The position numbers and the translations under genes are program-made. The notes beneath the pieces were generated by a model. That model saw only the letters and a list, made by a program, of their open reading frames with translations. It searched no databases and was not told the DNA's origin. 18,938 nucleotides of DNA from Roseburia sp. CAG:309. Lineage in GTDB: Bacteria; Bacillota; Clostridia; Lachnospirales; Lachnospiraceae. This document shows, one piece after another, positions 12,349-18,938 of the stretch. Location: NCBI GenBank assembly GCA_000434115.1, contig FR893977.1:34755-53692 (forward strand), written 5' to 3'. Position 1 is the first letter of the stretch. Each line of letters starts with the position of its first letter.

Positions 12349-12816
12349 ATGGAAACCTACGAAAGAATTCGTGAACTTAGGAAGAATCATCTAAATATGA
12401 GCATGGAAGTTTTCGGGCAAAAACTCGGTGTGAGCAGAGATATGATTGCTAATATTGAACTAAACCGCTTAGCTCGACCAGATCAAAAGATGTCTCTTTA
12501 TAAACTTATATGTAGTACATTTAACGTTCGGGAAGAATGGCTTCTTGATGGAGTTGAACCGATGTACATAGAGCCGGAGAGTTTCAGCCTGGATGATTAT
12601 GTCAAGGCGCGCGGCGCTGAAAAGCTGGAATTGGAAATTGTGAAGGCATATTTTGATTTAGATCCGGAGATCCGGAAAGCAGCGGTAGAGCAATTTAGAG
12701 CTAGGCTTGCTTCCGCAGTAGCGGCAGACCCTGCTTTACTCATCCCGGAAACTGCAGAAGAATTAGAACGGCAGTACCCACCTATTGACGACGCAACTGG
12801 AAAAGATATCGGGTGA
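12349..12816 (+). CDS. HTH transcriptional repressor copy 1, 155 aa
   Basis: The N-terminal 60 residues are an XRE/Cro-CI-type helix-turn-helix, with the helices FGQKLGVSR (around 22-30) and DMIANIELNRL (around 31-41). The middle part carries the family motif ICSTFNVREEWLLDG. A charged helical region and a proline-rich tail ending PPIDDATGKDIG follow. The protein has no CI-like peptidase domain, so induction by RecA-mediated autocleavage is unlikely. The promoter and divergent gene nearby suggest autoregulation. The last 33 codons plus the stop match copy 2 without any nucleotide change. Confidence 0.85.
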   Translation: METYERIRELRKNHLNMSMEVFGQKLGVSRDMIANIELNRLARPDQKMSLYKLICSTFNVREEWLLDGVEPMYIEPESFSLDDYVKARGAEKLELEIVKAYFDLDPEIRKAAVEQFRARLASAVAADPALLIPETAEELERQYPPIDDATGKDIG

Positions 12817-12860
12817 TGTTCACCCGGGCACACCCTATTTATTTATAGTAAATCAGTTTC
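12718..12860. repeat. 143-bp identical repeat, copy 1
   Basis: Bases 12718-12860 are identical to 13286-13428 (offset 568). The repeat covers the repressor's last 33 codons, the stop and 44 bp downstream. It includes a CGGGTG/CACCCG hairpin over the stop codon (12810-12826). Confidence 0.95.
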
Positions 12861-12893
12861 GTGTTACCTGATGCGAAATTTGTATTGTATAAT
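12857..12893 (+). promoter_or_regulatory. Promoter and operator-like repeat of repressor copy 2
   Basis: TATAAT (12888-12893) is a perfect -10. TTACCT (12864-12869) lies 18 bp upstream as a weak -35. The inverted repeat TTTCG/CGAAA (12857-12878) surrounds the -35, as expected for a regulated promoter. Copy 2 starts 24 nt later behind GAAAGGAG. Confidence 0.6.
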
Positions 12894-12916
12894 GGTATCA
12901 GCGAAAGGAGCTTGTT

Positions 12917-13384
12917 ATGGAGACATACGAACGGATTCGCGAACTCCGAAAGAATCATCTTCATCTAAGCCAAACAGAATTTGGCGAACGGCTTGGAGTA
13001 AGTCGCTCATCTATTAACAATATAGAGCGAAATGCCCTGGCAAAGCCAGAGCAGAAAATGCCGCTGTACAAATTGATATGTAGCACATTCAACGTTCGGG
13101 AAGAATGGCTGCTTGATGGAATCGAACCGATGTACATAGAACCGGATAGTTTTAGCCTGGATGATTATGTCAAGGCGCATGGTGCATTAAAATTTGAATT
13201 GGAACTAATGAAGTTATATTTTAATCTAGATCTGGAAATCCGGAAAACCATCATCAAACATTTTAGCTCCGGACTTGCTTCCGCGGTAGCGGCAGACCCT
13301 GCTTTACTCATCCCGGAAACTGCAGAAGAATTAGAACGGCAGTACCCACCTATTGACGACGCAACTGGAAAAGATATCGGGTGA
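12917..13384 (+). CDS. HTH transcriptional repressor copy 2, 155 aa
   Basis: A paralog of the gene just upstream, with the same length and layout. The N-terminal HTH differs where it should contact DNA: the recognition helix reads SRSSINNIERNAL here and SRDMIANIELNRL in copy 1. The helix before it differs too (HLSQTEFGERL against NMSMEVFGQKL). The middle helix pair (FELELMKLYFNLDLEIR) also differs, while the ICSTFNVREEWLLDG box and the C-terminal 33 codons are unchanged. Different DNA targets with possible mixed dimers are a fair inference. A phage repressor/antirepressor pair is the alternative. Translation starts behind GAAAGGAG. Confidence 0.85.
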   Translation: METYERIRELRKNHLHLSQTEFGERLGVSRSSINNIERNALAKPEQKMPLYKLICSTFNVREEWLLDGIEPMYIEPDSFSLDDYVKAHGALKFELELMKLYFNLDLEIRKTIIKHFSSGLASAVAADPALLIPETAEELERQYPPIDDATGKDIG

Positions 13385-13428
13385 TGTTCACCCGGGCACA
13401 CCCTATTTATTTATAGTAAATCAGTTTC
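13286..13428. repeat. 143-bp identical repeat, copy 2
   Basis: Identical to 12718-12860. The similarity goes on more loosely beyond it (TTACCTGA and GAAATTT), so the promoter region ahead of copy 2 has a decayed relative after copy 2. The hairpin CGGGTG/CACCCG lies at 13378-13394. Confidence 0.95.
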
Positions 13429-13538
13429 AGATTACCTGAGAAATTTGAATTAAAGTAAATTATGTTGTGTTTTCGGTAATAGATCGCATATACTCGGCGA
13501 TCATGGTACTGTATGTATTTCCTTATCAGTGTGACCAC
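13407..13538 (-). CDS. Possible small basic protein, 43 aa
   Basis: A leftward frame of 43 codons starts with GTG at 13536-13538 directly behind AGGAGG, so close that a later CTG would fit the spacing better. The product would be rich in Tyr, Lys and Arg (VTLIRKYIQYHDRRV...) and ends inside the repeat shared with the repressors, so part of its sequence is a by-product of the duplication. A leftward -10 (TATAAT at 13571-13576) lies about 30 bp upstream. Evidence for translation is thin. Confidence 0.22.
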   Translation of the reverse strand: MVTLIRKYIQYHDRRVYAIYYRKHNIIYFNSNFSGNLKLIYYK

Positions 13539-13570
13539 CCTCCTAACCGGTTGACCGGGCGCACACTCTT

Positions 13571-13603
13571 ATTATAAAAGTACACTGGTATATATTGCCA
13601 GTG
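13571..13603 (-). promoter_or_regulatory. Possible leftward promoter with operator-like palindrome
   Basis: On the minus strand TATAAT (13571-13576) is a perfect -10. The -35 region is weak (TGGCAA-like, 18 bp away) and lies inside the inverted repeat CACTGG/CCAGTG (13583-13603). A repressor bound to that repeat would block it. No sure gene is downstream, only the doubtful 43-codon frame. Confidence 0.35.
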
Positions 13604-13630
13604 GTAATATTTGGTAGTTTTTTAACACAT

Positions 13631-13663
13631 AAAAAAACCGCCCAACTCGGCAAAGTTGGACGG
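13631..13663 (-). terminator. Leftward intrinsic terminator between integrase and repressors
   Basis: Read leftward, CCGTCCAACT pairs with AGTTGGGCGG across TTGCCG, ten pairs with one G-U, followed by seven T (13637-13631). Read rightward the same stem has a C-A mismatch and no U-tract. It would stop transcription running antisense through int from the cpaF side. Confidence 0.82.
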
Positions 13664-13776
13664 CGGCACCTAACAAAGTAGGCACTATAATATTAACTGC
13701 AATTATATTATAAACCATAGGCCTGCTTTTGTATAGGCTTATTTTTTATGCAATTTATTAGAAAGTAGGTATTTCT

Positions 13777-15351
13777 ATGGTTAGAATCGCAAGTTATTTA
13801 AGAAAATCAGTATATTCTGATAAATCAGACAGCATACAGGCACAGTATACGTTGATATCCGATTATTGTAAAAGTCATTATACCGACTTTGAATTATACC
13901 GCTACGAGGATGAGGGTTTTACCGGGGCAAATACTAACCGCCCGGCATTTCAACGATTGACTAACGATATTTCTGAACGCAGAATTGATGTTCTTGTCTG
14001 TTACAAAATAGATCGAGTTAGCCGTGATGTAAAAGACTTTTCGAATTTCTTTTCCTTTCTGCAGGAAAACAAAGTAGAATTTGTCAGCATCAAAGAACAG
14101 ATTGACACTTCAACACCGCTCGGACGCGCTATGATGTATATTTGTTCCGTTTTTGCGCAGATGGAACGTGAGACCATCGCACAACGCGTTAAAGATAGTA
14201 TGATTGAGTTGAGCAAATCCGGCAAGTGGGCCGGTGGACGCGCACCATTAGGGTATCGCCGAGATCGCGTTGAAATAAACGGCAAAAATCACACCGTCCT
14301 TGTCCCAGATCCGGACGGCATCCAGCTTCTGAATTTAATATCTGACAAGTTTTTAGAGAATAACATGTCTCTCGTCAAATTAGATGGGTATTGTCGGAAA
14401 AATAATATAAAAACCGCTACTGGAAGTTACTTTAGTTCGAGCCAATTATGGAATGTGCTAAAAAATCCTACATACTGCACGGCTGATAGTGCCGCCTATG
14501 ATTATTTCGAAAGCCTTGGCTGTACAATGGCTGTAGATCGTGACCGTTTCGATGGCTCACATGCAATAATGCCATATAATCGCACAAGAGGCGGTAAGAC
14601 GAAAAAACACGCTATAAACCCAATAAATGAGTGGATTATAAGTGTTGGATTGCATGAACCACTATTTACGTCTGAAAAATATATTTCCATTCAACGCAAA
14701 TTTGGACAAAATGTTATTGATAAGACCCGAAAGCATAAGGTTGGAATCCTGCATGGCATTGTCAAATGCTCTTGTGGCTGGAATATGCGCGCAAAACATA
14801 AAGTAGACAAAGTAACCGGCAAAATCTACGATGATTATTTTTGCAACCAGCGCCAAAATCGCGGTAGAGAATCTTGTTCGATGCCTGCTGTTCATATTGA
14901 TACGTTAGATAGTGCTATTATAGACTTTCTAAAACAAATAAAATTGGATAAAAAAATGATTGATAACTATTGCTTTGATGAAGCTGCTGTGACTGTCCAC
15001 CGTAGAAAAAGGGCAGATGTTCAGCGCGATATTGGACGTATAGAGAGCAAGATTTTAAATCTAACCAACACACTCTCCAATACTTCCGGCTCGTCTGCGG
15101 CCAAATATATCGTATCTGAGATTGAAAAATTGGATCGTGAACTTTCCGGGTACAAATATGAACTCATGGAAATCGGTGCCGATGAAAAAAAACACGCCCA
15201 TTTTCAGCATACTAAAGAAGCCAAATATAAAATGGTCTGCGATATTGTTGACAATCTGGATAGGTTAGAATATGATGAAATCAGAACACTCCTAAAAGAG
15301 CTTTTTAAAGAGTGTGTGTGGGATGGGGAGGTACTTCATGTTAAGCTATAA
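13777..15351 (+). CDS. int: Large serine recombinase (integrase), 524 aa
   Basis: An N-terminal resolvase-type catalytic domain (about 1-145) has the nucleophile Ser11 in SYLRKS and catalytic arginines in KIDRVSRDVKDF (Arg80, Arg83) and in a later segment. A recombinase domain (about 150-270) contains APLGYRR. A zinc ribbon follows (Cys331, Cys333, Cys356, Cys367), then a coiled coil (about 400-480). The length and layout are those of phage-type serine integrases, which join attP to attB without homology. The gene ends against the element-cpaF junction, six bases overlapping the disrupted cpaF frame. No partner directionality factor was recognised, though a small ORF may play that role elsewhere. 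Confidence 0.95.
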   Translation: MVRIASYLRKSVYSDKSDSIQAQYTLISDYCKSHYTDFELYRYEDEGFTGANTNRPAFQRLTNDISERRIDVLVCYKIDRVSRDVKDFSNFFSFLQENKVEFVSIKEQIDTSTPLGRAMMYICSVFAQMERETIAQRVKDSMIELSKSGKWAGGRAPLGYRRDRVEINGKNHTVLVPDPDGIQLLNLISDKFLENNMSLVKLDGYCRKNNIKTATGSYFSSSQLWNVLKNPTYCTADSAAYDYFESLGCTMAVDRDRFDGSHAIMPYNRTRGGKTKKHAINPINEWIISVGLHEPLFTSEKYISIQRKFGQNVIDKTRKHKVGILHGIVKCSCGWNMRAKHKVDKVTGKIYDDYFCNQRQNRGRESCSMPAVHIDTLDSAIIDFLKQIKLDKKMIDNYCFDEAAVTVHRRKRADVQRDIGRIESKILNLTNTLSNTSGSSAAKYIVSEIEKLDRELSGYKYELMEIGADEKKHAHFQHTKEAKYKMVCDIVDNLDRLEYDEIRTLLKELFKECVWDGEVLHVKL

Positions 15352-15430
15352 TTTTTTTCTCTTTTTTATTCTGCGACCGGTTGGCCGCATTCGCAAAGCA
15401 CTTCGGATCAGGTCTCGGATCGTCACCTGA
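15338..15430 (+). CDS. Possible 30-codon frame across the element junction
   Basis: A GGGGAGG site in the end of int precedes ATG 15338 by six bases. The frame (MLSYNFFLFFILRPV...) crosses the element-host boundary and stops at 15430 in cpaF antisense. The hydrophobic start is notable, but the frame may be chance. Confidence 0.2.
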   Translation: MLSYNFFLFFILRPVGRIRKALRIRSRIVT

Positions 15431-16179
15431 TTCTTCCCTTCCACATTGGCATTGCGCGCTTCCATTCTTACAATATTTTCCACATTTCGAATCTGAAGTT
15501 CCGCCGAATCTTCAATCGTAATAATTCTTTCCGATGCAGGGATGTAATTCGACAATATGTTTAAAAACGTCGTTTTCCCTGCTCCGGTTCCGCCTGAGAT
15601 AAAAATATTGTATTTGGCTTCCACGAGTGCTTTCAGATATCTGTCTGCCTCTTCCGTGATTGCCCCCATCGCCACAAGTTTTTCCATCGTAAGCGGATCT
15701 TTCGGAAATTTACGGATTGTAATCACCGGCCCCTCTAATGCGATTGGCGGCATTACAATATTCACGCGCGAACCATCCGCCAATCGTACATCTAATATTG
15801 GGGTAGATTCATTGACAATACGATTCCCCTCGGATGCAATCTGCTGTGCGATATCCTCCAGCCGCTCCACTGAATCAAACGTCAATCCGGTTTCGTACAG
15901 CCTTCCCTCTTTTTCCACAAAAATGTGATCCGGTCCATTGATCATAATCTCCGTAATTTCGTCCGTTTCAATCAATTCCTGCAACACATCCAGTTTCCTC
16001 ATCGAGTTAAAAATTTCTCTTCGCATTCTTTTCCGCTCGCGGAATCGCATATACTGTTCCTGTCCCATCTCCGTGATCGCACGGTCAATCGCATCGGCAA
16101 GGTATTTTTCATCCACTTCCACACCGGTAGGCACCTGCTGTAACACCTTTTCACGAATCTTTTCTTTCATCGTCTCCAT
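15346..16179 (-). pseudogene. cpaF: cpaF/tadA secretion ATPase, 5' part, cut by the element
   Basis: The N-terminal and central parts of a CpaF/TadA-type secretion ATPase are intact: helical N-terminal domain, EIMINGPDHIFVEKEGR, the conserved IALEGPVITIRKF, and Walker A GGTGAGKTTFLN (about residue 197-208). The frame proceeds to SALRMRP and then reads TGRRIKKRKKL from element DNA and stops. A full CpaF continues with DRIIVGEVRG and the Walker B/His boxes, so the product lacks them. The start at ATG 16177-16179 follows GGAGG by eight bases; the earlier GTG at 16188 overlaps that site. The gene overlaps the CpaE-like gene by 29 nt. The Tad system should be non-functional while integrated. Confidence 0.93.
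15352..15390. other. Element-chromosome junction (attachment site half)
   Basis: The host CpaF frame (RMRP, CGGCC) is intact from 15383 rightward and then passes into element sequence. Short bases around CGACCGGTTGGCC would hold the crossover dinucleotide. The exact point cannot be fixed without the other end. Confidence 0.6.
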
Positions 16180-17110
16180 CTCCTGCACCTCCCAGTAAAT
16201 AATTGTTCATTTCCTCTACATTTCTTGCTTTCGGAAATGTCACTTCACAAAACATAATCTTATCCCAGACCTTCTCGCGCTTTTCCGCAATACAATACTG
16301 CCGTAAAACGTGCCTTCGTATCGCAGCCAACAGTCCATCCTCTAATGGCATCAAAATATCGTCCGCCTGATCAAGAAGTTGAAACGTATACTCAAAAAAC
16401 TGCCCAACTTCCACGATCACCCGGTCAAACAATGTCTGTTTCCGCAAGCCGCTCATCATACTTTCGATCTCCTGTCTTGTAAAATCCAGTAAATCCTTAT
16501 AATGTGCCGCCGGCGCAAGAATCGATATTTTGCCATACGGATAAGCAAGTGTCCGGAGCGCTTCTTCGGCTTTCCCATTTTCAACAGCCAAAATCCACTC
16601 TGCCAGTCCCTGATGAGAAAGAGAGGGCGTTTCCTTTAACTCTTCCGGAAAAAATACCGGCACACCGCACATGCTGATATAAAGCACTTTCGAATACTCC
16701 GAACACGCTATTGCTTCCTGAAGCGCCAGCCGTGTTTTTTCTTCTCCGCCCTCCGGCGAAAATATGCAGCAGATCCGCCCCTTATTCTTTTTTTCCTCCT
16801 TTCCGTTCGGTTCCATTTTTGTAATTTCACAAAATTTCTGCCAGATAGCATCTCTTTTTTGATACATAAAGATTTCATTTTCCGCATCCGTTACCGGCTG
16901 GTTGGAAAGATAAATTCCTTCTTTTCCAATTTCTTCCAAATATCTCCTGTCATCAGAAATCACAATGGCTGCTTCGGAAATTTCCATTGGTTCCTGTCTC
17001 TCGGATATCACCTTAATTTCCACCTGTTTTGACAATTTTTGCCGAAAATACGTTACAAATCGTTTCGCATAATCGGAATCTGTCAGATAAATATAACAAA
17101 TTTTATACAT
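16151..17110 (-). CDS. CpaE/TadZ-like Tad pilus assembly protein, 319 aa
   Basis: The start is ATG 17108-17110 behind AAAGGTGGAAC; an upstream start has no site. The N-terminal part (MYKICYIYLTDSDYAKRFVT...) resembles an atypical receiver-like domain. The remaining part is a MinD/ParA-like ATPase fold with a degenerate P-loop: FSPEGGEEKTRLAL lacks the usual GKT order. TadZ proteins of Tad loci often have weak Walker motifs and act in pilus localisation. It lies between prepilin peptidase and cpaF, the common order for Tad loci. The sequence ends GGAGDGDDERKDS, overlapping cpaF. Confidence 0.75.
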   Translation of the reverse strand: MYKICYIYLTDSDYAKRFVTYFRQKLSKQVEIKVISERQEPMEISEAAIVISDDRRYLEEIGKEGIYLSNQPVTDAENEIFMYQKRDAIWQKFCEITKMEPNGKEEKKNKGRICCIFSPEGGEEKTRLALQEAIACSEYSKVLYISMCGVPVFFPEELKETPSLSHQGLAEWILAVENGKAEEALRTLAYPYGKISILAPAAHYKDLLDFTRQEIESMMSGLRKQTLFDRVIVEVGQFFEYTFQLLDQADDILMPLEDGLLAAIRRHVLRQYCIAEKREKVWDKIMFCEVTFPKARNVEEMNNYLLGGAGDGDDERKDS

Positions 17111-17123
17111 GTTCCACCTTTCC

Positions 17124-17621
17124 CTATGAGCCGATACAGAGACAAATGCAGTACCCAAACAAAATGCAGACGGAAAAAGGAATCACTGCCTCTTCCTCCC
17201 AATCCTTTGACGCATAGTAGGGAATCAGCTTTTTTTCTCTGTAAACCTGTTTTATGTAACTTGAAAAATATAGGAATCTGCGAAATAAACTCCGCTTCCT
17301 GAGAATCTTGAGTGTAGAAAACAAAGCCCCTGCCAGCAGTGCATAAAACACTACCCGGGCACCAAAAACAAAACTATAATAACTACTAATAATGGAAATT
17401 AATTTGATATCTGCAGCTCCGAACATCCGAAGCAAATAAAAGAAACTACAGACGATAAGAGGAATGATACAACCTGCCAGAAAATATACCGTTCCAAGCA
17501 ATCCATAAGTTACAAAATTATGGTATAAACTTAGTCCAAGTCCCATAATAATTATTATATGGGGAACTCGATAACAATATAGGTCGCAGATCGCAGCCGG
17601 TAACAACACAAGGAAAATCAT
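17124..17621 (-). CDS. Prepilin peptidase (TadV/CpaA type), 165 aa
   Basis: A membrane protein with several hydrophobic helices. The first catalytic Asp lies in AAICDLYCYRVPH (Asp13) and the second in FGAADIKLI (Asp71), a GAAD form of the GxGD box used by type IV prepilin peptidases. It cleaves Flp prepilin leader peptides at the inner face of the membrane. The length (about 165) is typical of small Tad-type peptidases. No strong ribosome site is well placed for the ATG; GAGGGGGTGA lies 19 nt upstream, which is too far. It is the first gene of the leftward Tad operon. Confidence 0.85.
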   Translation of the reverse strand: MIFLVLLPAAICDLYCYRVPHIIIIMGLGLSLYHNFVTYGLLGTVYFLAGCIIPLIVCSFFYLLRMFGAADIKLISIISSYYSFVFGARVVFYALLAGALFSTLKILRKRSLFRRFLYFSSYIKQVYREKKLIPYYASKDWEEEAVIPFSVCILFGYCICLCIGS

Positions 17622-17667
17622 AGGTTGATTTTCGATGTTGTCACCCCCTCGATTTGTTGTGATTCAT

Positions 17668-17697
17668 ATACTAGCACGAAGTGTCGATTTCTGTCAA
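17668..17697 (-). promoter_or_regulatory. Promoter of the Tad operon
   Basis: On the minus strand TTGACA (17692-17697) and TAGTAT (17668-17673) are 18 bp apart. The prepilin peptidase gene starts 47 nt later. Confidence 0.75.
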
Positions 17698-17714
17698 CAA
17701 CTTTTTTCAAAAAA

Positions 17715-17744
17715 TTGTATTTTTTTTGGGGGACAGGTTATACT
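17715..17744 (+). promoter_or_regulatory. Promoter of the YaaL-like gene
   Basis: TTGTAT (17715-17720) and TATACT (17739-17744) are 18 bp apart. A perfect 14-bp palindrome CGCGTAATTACGCG (17770-17783) lies in the leader before the ribosome site. Confidence 0.5.
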
Positions 17745-17798
17745 CCTACTATAAAATTTATTTGCAAAGCGCGTAATTACGCGGGAAATGAGGAAATT

Positions 17799-18049
17799 AT
17801 GAGAAGGAAAAAAGATCCCCTTTATCAGGCGAAGCAGGAACTGCTCCGCGAGATTGAAGAGGTAAAAACATCGTTAGCCATCGCCCATTCTAATTTTGAC
17901 AACGTCAACGATCCGGATCTGGTCGATAGCTGCATCTGGTCGATAGCTGCATCTATGAAATGACCGCCATTCAGTATAAATACAAATACCTGCTGCGGCG
18001 TATGCGTCAGTTTGAAGGAGAGAGTACACCGATGCGTTCCATCAGATAG
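17799..18049 (+). pseudogene. YaaL/DUF2508-like gene broken by a 17-bp tandem duplication
   Basis: The frame starts at ATG 17799 behind GAGGAAATT and reads MRRKKDPLYQAKQELL... with the family features LLREIEEVKTSL, HSNFDNVNDPDLVDSCI. It breaks when 17 bases are repeated exactly (17917-17933 and 17934-17950), so it stops at 17963 after 54 residues. Removing one copy restores the frame IYEMTAIQYKYKYLLRRMRQ and a stop at 18049, a protein of 77 residues, the normal size for the family. Function of the family is unknown. It is either a fresh null mutation or a reversible slippage switch. The 3' end overlaps the MutS-like gene tail to tail. Confidence 0.85.
17917..17950 (+). repeat. Exact 17-bp tandem duplication
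   Basis: ATCTGGTCGATAGCTGC occurs twice in a row, followed by ATCT, which begins a third copy. The period is not a multiple of three and so shifts the reading frame. Confidence 0.97.
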
Positions 18050-18938
18050 CGTGCATTGGTTGTCTTGCACTGCCCGGAACGGATTTTATGGTCAAATACA
18101 ATCTGATCCCCTTTGTAATTTTCCGTAAAATAATAGTTACTCACTTTCTTTTCCGGCACTTCACAAAGTTCAAAATCATGTGTTGTAATAAAAGTGATGC
18201 AGTGTTTCTCTGCCAATTTATGTACCACCGCTTTGGCACCAAAAAGTCTGTCATTGTAATTGGTTCCCTTAAAAATCTCATCTATAAATACGATAAATGG
18301 GATCTCATTTTCTTCTGTATTTCCGGCATAATCCAGCACTTTTTTTATCCGCAGGAGTTCTCCATAAAACGTGGAGATTCCCCGGCTGATATCATCTTGT
18401 ACACCAATAGAGGTAAAGATCCGCATAAACGGAGCGTGAAACTGCTGTGCATTTACATACGTTCCCGCATACATTAAGACAAGATTCACACCGATCGTCC
18501 GCATAAAAGAAGACTTTCCGCTCATATTCGAGCCGGTTATGATAACAATTTCTTCTCCACAGGAAAAATCATTGGCAATACATTCCACTTCCAGAAGTAA
18601 CGGATGTTTCATTTCTTTTGCAGAAAATGAAATGTCTTTTGTATTTTCCGGCATACAGACCGTATCTTTGCTCCATGCAGTCCCTGCAAGTGCCATGATC
18701 AATTCTATTTTTTCAATGCTATCCATTGTCTCATATAGGATTTCACTGCCTTCTTTCATCGTATTTCGATATAAAAAGACAAGCAGCGGATTCAACACAA
18801 ATACCACATTAAATAGAATATTGGAAAACATATTTTCTTTGGCATAATAAAACGATGCGATCGTGCTGATCCGGTGCATAGTGTTTTTTCCAAGACGTAT
18901 TTTTTTCCGGCACCGGCACAGCATATCCTCTCTAAATT
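18007..18938 (-). CDS. MutS-family ATPase (MutS domain V), C-terminal part
   Basis: The visible part of this gene carries a MutS-type ATPase: GSNMSGKSSF (Walker A), STFYGELLRIK (the signature helix), VFIDEIFKGTN (Walker B) and FITTHDFEL (His switch). The C-terminus NARYLMERIG is like MutS-family tails. Ahead of the ATPase lies a hydrophobic stretch (NILFNVVFVLNPLLVFLY) typical of the membrane-associated MutS-like group rather than mismatch MutS or MutS2. The frame runs open to the window edge, and the ATG at 18922-18924 (AGAGAGGAT upstream) is therefore probably internal. The role of this subgroup is unknown. Confidence 0.82.
   Translation of the reverse strand, partial: FREDMLCRCRKKIRLGKNTMHRISTIASFYYAKENMFSNILFNVVFVLNPLLVFLYRNTMKEGSEILYETMDSIEKIELIMALAGTAWSKDTVCMPENTKDISFSAKEMKHPLLLEVECIANDFSCGEEIVIITGSNMSGKSSFMRTIGVNLVLMYAGTYVNAQQFHAPFMRIFTSIGVQDDISRGISTFYGELLRIKKVLDYAGNTEENEIPFIVFIDEIFKGTNYNDRLFGAKAVVHKLAEKHCITFITTHDFELCEVPEKKVSNYYFTENYKGDQIVFDHKIRSGQCKTTNARYLMERIGVLSPSN

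Larger units (their letters stand above)
13429..13776. other. Noncoding control region between repressor copy 2 and the integrase
   Basis: This 348-bp stretch holds no solid gene. It contains the decayed promoter copy (13429-13475) and an imperfect inverted repeat with GTGTG/CACAC ends (13529-13566) around CCGGT/ACCGG (13547-13558). A leftward -10 box lies at 13571-13576, next to the inverted repeat CACTGG/CCAGTG (13583-13603). A leftward terminator follows at 13631-13663, then an AT-rich int leader with TATAAT at 13685-13690 but no good -35. Confidence 0.6.
1..15381. mobile_element. Integrated temperate element (prophage or phage-plasmid), right-hand part
   Basis: The stretch holds a serine recombinase at its right edge, two phage-type HTH repressors, an HUH Rep, ParA/ParB, a helicase-methyltransferase fusion, HNH and VRR-NUC nucleases and many small overlapping genes, nearly all leftward. 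Its right edge interrupts cpaF at about 15,381, where the conserved CpaF residues RMRP are followed by unrelated residues. The left edge and the rest of cpaF are outside the window. Early-gene content and HNH nucleases point to a prophage whose structural genes lie further left. No capsid, terminase or conjugation gene is visible here, so an integrative plasmid-like element cannot be excluded. Confidence 0.85.

Noticed and set aside
13165..13401. 78-codon leftward frame present in both repressor copies (also 12597-12833)
   Set aside because: It is the reverse strand of the repressor tails and is duplicated only because they are. No ribosome site was seen.
13547..13558. CCGGTTGACCGG as a second attachment-site copy, because it resembles ACCGGTTGGCC at the junction
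   Set aside because: It lies upstream of int inside the element, and serine integrases do not need a matching copy there. The shared bases are short and GC-rich.
1..18938. CRISPR array, tRNA or rRNA genes, insertion-sequence ends
   Set aside because: I saw no evenly spaced repeats, no cloverleaf-like stretch with TTCRANTC, no rRNA-like sequence and no transposase. Manual reading can miss tRNAs, so this is not proof of absence.

Overview
The window looks like the chromosome of a low-to-medium-GC Gram-positive anaerobe, most likely a Lachnospiraceae-type Clostridia. I infer this from strong AGGAGG-type ribosome sites, TTGACA/TATAAT promoters, a Tad pilus locus of the Firmicutes kind and a YaaL-like gene. 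The organism cannot be named from the sequence alone.

There are two regions. Positions 1 to about 15,381 are the right-hand part of a temperate mobile element, probably a prophage or phage-plasmid, whose left end lies outside the window. Positions from about 15,381 to 18,938 are host chromosome. The element sits inside cpaF, the secretion ATPase gene of a Tad/Flp pilus operon. A large serine recombinase lies at the junction, and the cpaF reading frame leaves its conserved sequence within a few bases of the int 3' end. The host piece carries the Tad operon start (prepilin peptidase, CpaE/TadZ-like protein, cpaF 5' part), a YaaL/DUF2508-like gene broken by a 17-bp tandem duplication, and a partial MutS-family ATPase gene.

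Within the element, almost everything from 11,402 down to 1 is one leftward, tightly packed, often ATGA-overlapping early operon. It starts with small proteins, then an HUH-type replication initiator, a hypothetical protein, a sigma-70-like factor, a helicase-DNA methyltransferase fusion, a protein with a possible sliding-clamp motif, a NUMOD4/HNH homing endonuclease, a DUF4406-HD fusion, a VRR-NUC nuclease, ParA, ParB, an HNH nuclease, a Lar-like zinc protein and small proteins. The head and packaging genes, if present, would lie to the left. The regulatory end (11.4-13.8 kb) has a divergent promoter pair, two tandem HTH repressor genes that share an identical 3' end but differ in their recognition helices, and the integrase.

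The most interesting signal is the leader of the HUH rep gene. A strong promoter on the opposite strand drives a predicted RNA of about 80 nt ending in a clean intrinsic terminator. That RNA is fully complementary to the presumed rep mRNA leader. A 26-bp palindrome that could act as an attenuator lies between it and rep, and rep itself has a GTG or even ATT start. This is the layout of countertranscribed-RNA copy control in rolling-circle plasmids. Together with ParA/ParB and a candidate centromere-like inverted repeat, it suggests an element that can persist as an autonomous replicon as well as integrate and silence the host Tad pilus.
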